From Gammaproteobacteria bacterium (GTDB lineage: Bacteria > Pseudomonadota > Gammaproteobacteria > Enterobacterales > Kangiellaceae): a stretch of DNA of 11,912 bases. Of this stretch, positions 6,628 to 11,912 are shown one piece after another. Each line of letters opens with the position of its first letter. The first letter of the stretch is position 1. The notes beneath the pieces are model-generated. The model did not search any database and had not been told where the DNA came from. It saw only the letters and a program-made list of their open reading frames with translations. Where the stretch lies: NCBI GenBank assembly GCA_013372875.1, contig JABXIW010000376.1:1-11912 (forward strand). The letters run 5' to 3'. A program made the position numbers and the translations under genes.

Positions 6628-8136
6628 TTACGCCTCCGGATTCGGTTCAGCAATATTCTCGATTGGCTCTGGTTTTGCGTACACATAACCTTGGATCAAG
6701 TGGATATTGTGCGTGGCCAAATACTCAATCTGCTTTCTGTTTTCTACGCCTTCGGCAATCATTTCACATTCCGCTTTCATCGCCGCAGACACAATAGAAT
6801 CCAACACTTTGAGTTTTTGGTCGTCTGAGCCAATTGGATCAACGAACATTTTGTCCACTTTCAAGCAGCGAATACCCAAGTCCTGCAAGTAAGAAAAGCC
6901 ACCATAACCTGTTCCAAAGTCATCAATTTTGAACTTGTAACCTTTGTTGGTGAGGTAGAGAATCTCTTTTTTCGCGGCTTCTACGTCTTTAACCGGAATT
7001 CTTTCTGTTAGCTCAAAATGAATTCGGTTTGCACACGGCCAATTCAAATCTGCCAACAGTTTGGTTAACGAACCGGTTTCTAAGTGAGAAGAGACAATAT
7101 TGACACTCACCCAAATCGACTCAGGCAGTGACTCAAGATCTTGGATGATTTTGCGAATCATCTGGTTTGTCATCGGAACAATCAATCCGCTCTCTTCTGC
7201 GGCGCCAATAAACATATTAGGTGGCACCAAACCATCGCGTCTTGACCAACGCACCAACGCTTCATAACCTACAGTTTGGCCATCTCTGCTATCCACAATA
7301 GCTTGATAGTAAGGGATAAATTCGCCGTTATTGATGCCGTTTTGAATCAGCCCTTTGATAGACTTTCTTAGGCTTTTACTTGAGATATAAAACAGCGCAA
7401 ACACAATCCCAAGAATCAAAGTAGCAGGCACACCCCAAACGAAAAGACACTGATTCGCGTATGCAGCCAAGGCTTCACCACTGTAAATCTTGATGAGCAT
7501 GTTGGCCTGAGATTCGTCAGAGAAGAAAAACTCGCTCGATAGCGCATTGTCTTCATCAATAATGTTTGGCATGCCGCGACTAATTGAAAGGTCACCAAAC
7601 ATAGGTTCGTGATATTCAAATTTTACGAATAAGCACTCTTCACACGGCTCAGCAATAAGCTGTTTTACCCAACTGTTATCGAGAACCCAAAACACCTCAA
7701 CGTGCTGATTGTCATAAATTACCATCCATTCTGCTTGGTCTTTGTATTCCGGCAAAATCAAGGAAATATAGAAGTTGGTATCTACTGGAACCCGTTTGGA
7801 TGACGTAATTTGGGAGACAGGCATCCCTATGCTTGAACACGAGTCGCCATCTTCCGTGGTCATGCCAATAAACCGAATGTAGCGGTTGTAGTAACGAGGA
7901 TCACGCAACACTTTCATATCATCAGATTGACAGTTGAAGTCGAGCTGGGCGATCTGTTTGGTAATGGCACTCTCTAAAAACGTGGATCTTTGATTTAAGT
8001 ATTCAACCAACGTTTTGATTTTCGCCTCTTTGATATGCCCAACATATAAATTTGACAAGGCATTAAAAGCGACAGCAAAAATAATGATGGGGACTAGCCC
8101 TATTAAGATGGCATTTCTTATTGTCTTATTAGCCAA
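6628..8136 (-). CDS. CSS-motif EAL-domain c-di-GMP phosphodiesterase
   Basis: A 502-residue inner-membrane enzyme that should hydrolyse c-di-GMP to pGpG. Membrane helix 1 spans about 9-29, the periplasmic CSS domain about 30-228, helix 2 about 231-252, and the cytoplasmic EAL domain about 262-490. The CSS domain has Cys69 (DFNCQSDDM) and the Cys-Ser-Ser motif at 100-102. In the characterised relative PdeC the two cysteines form a disulfide that holds the enzyme inactive. Extra cysteines here form a CxxC (165, 168). The EAL catalytic set looks complete: Glu292 in YEALVRW, Asn346, Glu375 in FELTER, Asp405-Asp406 in DDFGTGY, Lys426, Glu462 in AEGVE and Gln482. The start is TTG (8134-8136) behind AGGAGGAGT; the frame upstream holds no ATG, GTG or TTG before a stop. 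The gene is monocistronic, with its own terminator and a leader of unknown length. Confidence 0.95.
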   Translation of the reverse strand: MANKTIRNAILIGLVPIIIFAVAFNALSNLYVGHIKEAKIKTLVEYLNQRSTFLESAITKQIAQLDFNCQSDDMKVLRDPRYYNRYIRFIGMTTEDGDSCSSIGMPVSQITSSKRVPVDTNFYISLILPEYKDQAEWMVIYDNQHVEVFWVLDNSWVKQLIAEPCEECLFVKFEYHEPMFGDLSISRGMPNIIDEDNALSSEFFFSDESQANMLIKIYSGEALAAYANQCLFVWGVPATLILGIVFALFYISSKSLRKSIKGLIQNGINNGEFIPYYQAIVDSRDGQTVGYEALVRWSRRDGLVPPNMFIGAAEESGLIVPMTNQMIRKIIQDLESLPESIWVSVNIVSSHLETGSLTKLLADLNWPCANRIHFELTERIPVKDVEAAKKEILYLTNKGYKFKIDDFGTGYGGFSYLQDLGIRCLKVDKMFVDPIGSDDQKLKVLDSIVSAAMKAECEMIAEGVENRKQIEYLATHNIHLIQGYVYAKPEPIENIAEPNPEA

Positions 8137-8137
8137 A

Positions 8138-8146
8138 ACTCCTCCT
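8138..8146 (-). promoter_or_regulatory. strong ribosome binding site for the TTG start of the EAL gene
   Basis: Minus-strand AGGAGGAGT contains the complete anti-16S core AGGAGG four bases before TTG 8134-8136. Together with the lack of any other start codon before the upstream in-frame stop, it fixes TTG as the start. Confidence 0.85.
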
Positions 8147-8434
8147 AATGTTCTGCCACGAACAATTTTCAGTAAGCAGGTTCACTATCTCACTTTAATA
8201 AGTGGAAAAGTGGGGATGGACTCTCAATCGCAAAGAATAAGTGATTGAGCGGCAATTATTTGCTGAGACTACTGCTGCACATTGGCTTTTACAACTCTCT
8301 CGCATGAGATTGTGAACTAATAATGATAGCAATTGACCTTTATTATATACGCAATGGCTTATTGCAAGCGGGAGACTGTTTTCTTCTGATCTTTTGCGTG
8401 GAATCTAAATTTCCGACTCTGTCTTGCCAAAAAC
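8147..8434. other. intergenic region upstream of the EAL gene, with inverted repeats
   Basis: No convincing gene is seen. It holds the palindrome CACTT-TAAT-AAGTG (8191-8204), an inverted repeat CTCAATC (8223-8229) with GATTGAG (8243-8249), and on the minus strand a perfect TATAAT at 8342-8347 with only a weak upstream partner. If that is the promoter, the EAL transcript has a leader of about 200 bases in which both repeats would lie. Confidence 0.4.
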
Positions 8435-8464
8435 GAAAAAACCACCTTGAACGGTGGTTTTTTC
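8435..8464. terminator. bidirectional intrinsic terminator after the pyrophosphatase gene
   Basis: GAAAAAACCACC (8435-8446), six-base loop, GGTGGTTTTTTC (8453-8464): a perfect 12-bp stem with A- and T-runs on both sides. It lies 24 bp beyond the minus-strand stop at 8489. It would also stop transcription arriving on the plus strand, although no plus-strand gene is evident. Confidence 0.88.
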
Positions 8465-8488
8465 ATTATTTTCAGTGTGGCTTAGTCA

Positions 8489-9505
8489 CTAGAGTGATTC
8501 AATCGCTTGTTGAATTGCAGGACCAATTTGACGCTTGCGAGACGTCACGCCATCCAATACCAACATGTCATTGTCGATTTTCACATCAAAAGCTTTTGAT
8601 AGCACTTTCTTATCTGCGTCATCCGCCCAAAGCATGTTTGCACGTTTGTGCTTGGTATCTGTGATCGAGAAGAACAAGTAATCAAGATTCTGAGCTTTCT
8701 TATACGCTTGAATGGCTTCGTTGAAGTCCTGTTTGCGGTCAATCAACTGCTGCGCATTGAGCGTTTCTGCTACGCCGATGCCTACCTTTTTACCTGCAAA
8801 TTCAAAGTTTTTGTAGTCCATCGTCAAAATCGTCTCTGCTGAGAAATGGCTCAGATCCGATTTCGCCAACAACATTTGTTCACCAAAACCTTTGATGTCT
8901 TTGATTCCTGCAATGTCCGCCAGCTTTTGCGCGTACTGTTTATCATATTCAGTGGTAGTCGAAGATTGGAACACAACCGTGTCCGACAAAATAGCCCCTA
9001 AACCTGCACACGCAATATTCTTTGGCAGTTTAACGTTTAACTTCTCGGCATTTGCCGTAAGAATTGTTGCTGCAGAACCCCAAGCACGAATATCCATCGT
9101 GACGATTTGCGGCATGCTGATTGGCGAACTGCCCATCGCGTGGTGGTCGATGATTGCCACGATAGAAGTTGGATCAACCGATTTTGCAAGTTGAGTCGAT
9201 TGGTTGAAATCCACCAAACCAATGTGGTGAGAAGAGAAATCCGCCTTCACTTTTGGCGCGTCCATGCCACAAAATTCAAACACAAACTTACTTTCTGGGT
9301 TCGCTTCGCCAGTTAGCGCTGCTTCTCCGCCGTAGATGTGTGACGCAAGGATAACGGAAACGGCACTATCGGTGTCTGGGCTCAAATGTCCAACCCATAC
9401 GAGGTTGTCGGTATTATTGTTTGAAAGCGTGGTGAGATCCAAAGCGCCCTCAGCCAAACAGCTGAAAGAGGCAATCATGGTTAATCCAAGTAGTGAACGT
9501 TTCAT
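8489..9505 (-). CDS. exported family II (DHH, Mn-dependent) inorganic pyrophosphatase-like protein
   Basis: A 338-residue protein of the family II pyrophosphatases, which hydrolyse pyrophosphate with Mn in a DHH domain plus a DHHA2 domain. Visible motifs are GHLSPDTDS (39-47; His40, Asp44, Asp46), LVDFNQ (97-102; Asp99), IDHH (119-122), AILSDT (171-176; Asp175) and the C-terminal phosphate-binding SRKRQ (322-326). All metal ligands expected from the Bacillus enzyme are present, but the LVDHNE motif has Phe in place of His, and NPDTD is SPDTD. Residues 1-18 (MKRSLLGLTMIASFSCLA) read as a Sec signal peptide, with cleavage likely after Ala18, placing it in the periplasm; most family members are cytoplasmic. 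The ATG at 9503-9505 has AAGGA five bases before it; an upstream frame to 9556 lacks one. Substrate could differ from pyrophosphate. The gene is flanked by terminators. Confidence 0.9.
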   Translation of the reverse strand: MKRSLLGLTMIASFSCLAEGALDLTTLSNNNTDNLVWVGHLSPDTDSAVSVILASHIYGGEAALTGEANPESKFVFEFCGMDAPKVKADFSSHHIGLVDFNQSTQLAKSVDPTSIVAIIDHHAMGSSPISMPQIVTMDIRAWGSAATILTANAEKLNVKLPKNIACAGLGAILSDTVVFQSSTTTEYDKQYAQKLADIAGIKDIKGFGEQMLLAKSDLSHFSAETILTMDYKNFEFAGKKVGIGVAETLNAQQLIDRKQDFNEAIQAYKKAQNLDYLFFSITDTKHKRANMLWADDADKKVLSKAFDVKIDNDMLVLDGVTSRKRQIGPAIQQAIESL

Positions 9506-9603
9506 TTGAGTCCTTAGTGGTGAGTGGTAAGTTACTATTGGTACTGCATAGACCATTGATTCAAATGTAATTTTTTCGAGTTAGCAATTCACCCGATATT
9601 CTT

Positions 9604-9655
9604 GGAATCGCAAGCGTTTTTCGAGTCGATACACACTTTTTTATCGATTCCGCTT
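9604..9655. repeat. inverted repeats upstream of the pyrophosphatase gene
   Basis: The 201-bp gap between the pyrophosphatase start and the gab terminator (9506-9706) holds GGAATCG (9604-9610) inverted as CGATTCC (9645-9651), and GAGTCGAT (9623-9630) inverted with one mismatch as ATCGATTC (9643-9650). They could be regulator sites; no good sigma-70 promoter stood out. Confidence 0.3.
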
Positions 9656-9699
9656 ACAACTTAAACAGGACGTTTAGACAAGCGAAAGACGATTTTCCA

Positions 9700-9738
9700 A
9701 AAACAAAAAGGAAACGATTGGTGTCAACCGTTTCCTTT
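9700..9738 (-). terminator. intrinsic terminator of the gab operon
   Basis: Minus-strand AAAGGAAACG (9729-9738) pairs with CGTTTCCTTT (9707-9716), with TTG/CAA pairing inside the loop, followed by TTGTTTTT. It starts 30 bp after the gabT stop. Confidence 0.88.
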
Positions 9739-9768
9739 ATTTGTGATTGCTAATTAAAAGCGCGTGAA

Positions 9769-11040
9769 TTACGCCACTTCAAGAATCACTTTTTCCAACT
9801 TATCTAAACCTTCACTAAGCACTTCAGGCTCAATGGTTAGCGGCGGCAACAAGCGAATCACGTTCGCTTTTACTCCACAAGAAAGCAGGATAAGGCCGTT
9901 TTCTTGCGCTTTAGAAATCACCGCTTTGGTCATCTCTTGCAGTGGGTTGCCTGATTCTGGGTCAGTAAATTCAATCGCCATCATCGCACCCGTGGTACGG
10001 ATTTCACCAATAGCAGGCACTGACTGTTGCAGTTTAGTCATACGTGCATTGACCACTTCACCGATGCCCATTGCTTTAGCACACAAGTCTTCTTCTTCGA
10101 TGATTTTCAGCACTTCAAGACCAGCAACACAACCAAGTGGAGATCCCGCGTAAGTGCCACCTAAACCACCCGGCAGCGCAGAGTCCATCACATCCGCTTT
10201 CCCAACCACCGCTGAGATTGGGAAACCACCAGCAATGCCTTTCGCCATTGTCATTAGGTCTGGTTCAATGCCTAGGTATTCTGTGGCAAACATTTTACCG
10301 GTACGAGCAAAACCAGTCTGGATTTCATCGGTAATCAGCATGATACCGTGCTTATCACACAGCTGACGCAAGCCTTGTGCAAACGCTTCAGGTGCTTTGT
10401 AGAAGCCGCCCTCACCTTGCACTGGCTCGAAGATGATCGCCGCAACGCGTGAAGGTTCAATATCGCAAGCAAATAGATCGTCGATCGCTTGTAAGCTTTG
10501 CTCAACGCTGATGCCGTGAAACGCATTTGGGTACGGCGCGTGGTAGATTTCGTTCGGGAAAGGACCAAAGCCCGCTTTGTACGGCGCAACTTTACCGGTT
10601 AACCCCATCGTCATATTTGTACGACCGTGAAAACCGCCTTTAAATGCTATCACGCCGCTACGACCAGTATGAGCGCGCGCTACTTTCACGGCGTTTTCGA
10701 CCGCCTCGGCGCCAGTGGTTAGAAAGATCGCTTTCTTCTTAGTCTCACCTGGTGCAAGTTCTGTCAGCTTTTCAGCGAGCTCAACGAATGACGCATACGG
10801 CGTGACCATCGCACACGTGTGCGAAAAGTTGTCCAACTGAGCTTTTACCGCTTCACTGATACGTTTGTGAGAATGCCCGGTGTTAGTTACCGCGATGCCC
10901 GCTGCAAAGTCGATGTATTTGTTGCCTTCGATATCCCATACGTAAGCGTTTTCTGCTTTCTTGACGTAAAGTGGGTACAGTGCGCCCATGCCTTGAGCGA
11001 TAACTTGGCTTCTTCTTTCGTGTAGTTGTTGGTTTGTCAT
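9769..11040 (-). CDS. gabT: 4-aminobutyrate aminotransferase
   Basis: A 423-residue, PLP-dependent class III aminotransferase that converts GABA and 2-oxoglutarate to succinate semialdehyde and glutamate in the cytoplasm. Length is close to E. coli GabT (426). Key residues line up one position from that enzyme: Glu210 in FEPVQGEGG, Asp238 and Gln241 in LITDEIQTGFARTG, and the PLP lysine Lys267 in TMAKGIAGGFP. The PLP phosphate segment TTGAEAVENAVKVARAHTGR (108-127) and the GGFHGRT motif (135-141) are also present. The ATG at 11038-11040 has AAGGAC seven bases before it. Only 14 bp separate it from gabD, so the two form one operon with gabD first, closed by the terminator at 9700-9738. Activity on close homologues such as 5-aminovalerate is possible. 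No regulator gene is visible next to the operon inside the window. Confidence 0.96.
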   Translation of the reverse strand: MTNQQLHERRSQVIAQGMGALYPLYVKKAENAYVWDIEGNKYIDFAAGIAVTNTGHSHKRISEAVKAQLDNFSHTCAMVTPYASFVELAEKLTELAPGETKKKAIFLTTGAEAVENAVKVARAHTGRSGVIAFKGGFHGRTNMTMGLTGKVAPYKAGFGPFPNEIYHAPYPNAFHGISVEQSLQAIDDLFACDIEPSRVAAIIFEPVQGEGGFYKAPEAFAQGLRQLCDKHGIMLITDEIQTGFARTGKMFATEYLGIEPDLMTMAKGIAGGFPISAVVGKADVMDSALPGGLGGTYAGSPLGCVAGLEVLKIIEEEDLCAKAMGIGEVVNARMTKLQQSVPAIGEIRTTGAMMAIEFTDPESGNPLQEMTKAVISKAQENGLILLSCGVKANVIRLLPPLTIEPEVLSEGLDKLEKVILEVA

Positions 11041-11054
11041 TGTTTTGTCCTTAA

Positions 11055-11912
11055 TTAGTTGCCGCCAAAGCAGAGATATTTCACGTCCATGTATTCATCG
11101 ATACCTTGTTTTGCTCCTTCGCGTCCGATGCCGGACTGCTTAACACCACCGAAAGGAGCAACTTCAGTAGAAATCATGCCTTCGTTAATGCCGACCATGC
11201 CGTATTCGAGCGCTTCTGCGATTTTCCAAACACGGTGGATGTTTTGGCTGTAGAAGTACGACGCAAGACCGTAAATGGTGTCGTTCGCCATTTCGATCAG
11301 CTGTTCATCGCTGTCAAAGCGAATCACTGGCGCGACAGGGCCAAAGATTTCCTCAGAGACAATCCTCATGTCGTGAGTAACGTCTTTGAGAACCACTGGC
11401 TGCATAAATAGACCATCGAGCTTTTTTAGTTCTGAAACTGGCTTCGCGCCTTGCTCAATAGCACCGTCGATAAGCGCTTGAATGCCTTGCTTTGCCGATT
11501 CGCTGATCACAGGACCGATGTTCACGCCCTCTTCTAAGCCGTTACCGACTTTGAGCTGCTGAACCGCTGCGTCGAACTTAGCAACGAACTCGTCATACAC
11601 TTTGCTGTGTACATAGAAACGGTTCGCACACACACACGTTTGACCTGCGTTACGGAATTTCGACGCCATCGCGCCTGCCACAGCTGCATCAATATCCGCA
11701 TCATCGAATACGATAAATGGCGCGTTGCCACCTAACTCCATTGAGGTACGTTTGATGTCAGCCGCGCTTTGCTGCATCAGCACGCTACCGACTTGAGTAG
11801 AGCCAGTGAAAGACAACTTACGAATCAACGGATGCGAAGTGAAGATAGCACCTACCTGACGGGAATTTTTACCCAGAACCACTTGCAGCACATCGCGTGG
11901 GATACCCGCTTG
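11055..11912 (-). CDS. gabD: succinate-semialdehyde dehydrogenase, partial (start off the right edge)
   Basis: The C-terminal 285 codons of an aldehyde dehydrogenase; the frame is open at the window edge (QAGIPRDVLQVVLG...), so about 200 N-terminal residues are missing. The enzyme oxidises succinate semialdehyde to succinate with NAD(P), the second step of GABA use. Visible features are the nucleotide-binding LSFTGSTQVG, the general-base segment MELGGNAPF, the catalytic cysteine in RNAGQTCVCANR, EEIFGPVAPV, and the ending EVAPFGGVKQSGIGREGAKQGIDEYMDVKY, which is close to GabD of enterobacteria. The second cysteine two residues after the catalytic one is also found in GabD/SSADH enzymes and can form a redox-sensitive disulfide in the human protein. 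The stop TAA (11055-11057) is 14 bp from gabT. Glutarate semialdehyde is an alternative substrate of the same subfamily. Confidence 0.94.
   Translation of the reverse strand, partial: QAGIPRDVLQVVLGKNSRQVGAIFTSHPLIRKLSFTGSTQVGSVLMQQSAADIKRTSMELGGNAPFIVFDDADIDAAVAGAMASKFRNAGQTCVCANRFYVHSKVYDEFVAKFDAAVQQLKVGNGLEEGVNIGPVISESAKQGIQALIDGAIEQGAKPVSELKKLDGLFMQPVVLKDVTHDMRIVSEEIFGPVAPVIRFDSDEQLIEMANDTIYGLASYFYSQNIHRVWKIAEALEYGMVGINEGMISTEVAPFGGVKQSGIGREGAKQGIDEYMDVKYLCFGGN

Noticed and set aside
8323..8664. A 113-codon plus-strand frame entering the pyrophosphatase gene
   Set aside because: It runs through the perfect terminator at 8435-8464 and then antisense to a clear gene, with no ribosome binding site or recognisable protein.
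9506..9556. An N-terminal extension of the pyrophosphatase by 17 codons
   Set aside because: The extended start has no ribosome binding site and would bury the signal peptide, while ATG 9503-9505 has a good AAGGA at the right distance.
9769..11912. A new system around gabD-gabT
   Set aside because: Both genes carry standard residues and the common operon order; nothing unusual is visible.

Overview
The window looks like a piece of a Vibrio chromosome, probably Harveyi clade, with the second chromosome a guess. This rests on moderate-to-low GC, the style of the proteins (CSS-EAL phosphodiesterase, YjbR, AraC and MarR regulators, GabD/GabT) and compact genes separated by clear intrinsic terminators. 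The species call is inference from family resemblance; no search was run. Almost everything lies on the minus strand. The exception is a transporter gene at 1214-2101. No rRNA, tRNA, CRISPR array, transposase, integrase or attachment site was seen.

Layout from left to right. (a) 1-1093, minus strand: a MarR regulator, then a YjbR-family gene 33 bp downstream, then the N-terminal 33 codons of an Mpo1-like (DUF962) gene that runs off the left edge. (b) 1094-1213: a divergent control region holding two near-identical A/T-rich operator-like elements. One overlaps the start codon of the DMT/EamA-family exporter gene (1214-2101, plus), so the MarR protein probably controls itself and the exporter. 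(c) 2170-2997, minus: an AraC-family regulator convergent with the exporter; the terminator hairpin lies between them. (d) 3132-3773, minus: an AlaX-type alanyl-tRNA editing gene broken by one in-frame TAA. (e) 3905-6361, minus: a 63-residue protein of unknown function, then a 736-residue surface lipoprotein with a proline-rich stalk, five bacterial Ig-like (BIG2) repeats and a DUF1566/Lcl-like C-terminal domain. (f) 6628-8136, minus: a CSS-EAL c-di-GMP phosphodiesterase starting at TTG behind a strong ribosome binding site. (g) 8489-9505, minus: a family II (DHH, Mn-dependent) inorganic pyrophosphatase-like protein with a signal peptide. (h) 9769 to the right edge, minus: the gabD-gabT operon for GABA catabolism, with gabD entering from the right edge.

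How the genes relate. GabT moves the amino group of GABA to 2-oxoglutarate, and GabD oxidises the resulting succinate semialdehyde to succinate. The MarR-EamA pair resembles a sensor/efflux switch. The EAL protein and the BIG2 lipoprotein both point to surface or biofilm behaviour, but each is transcriptionally isolated by terminators, so a functional link is only inference. The points most worth a second look are the stop codon inside alaX, the exported pyrophosphatase with an altered DHN motif, the extra periplasmic CxxC in the CSS-EAL protein, and the paired operators around the exporter start.
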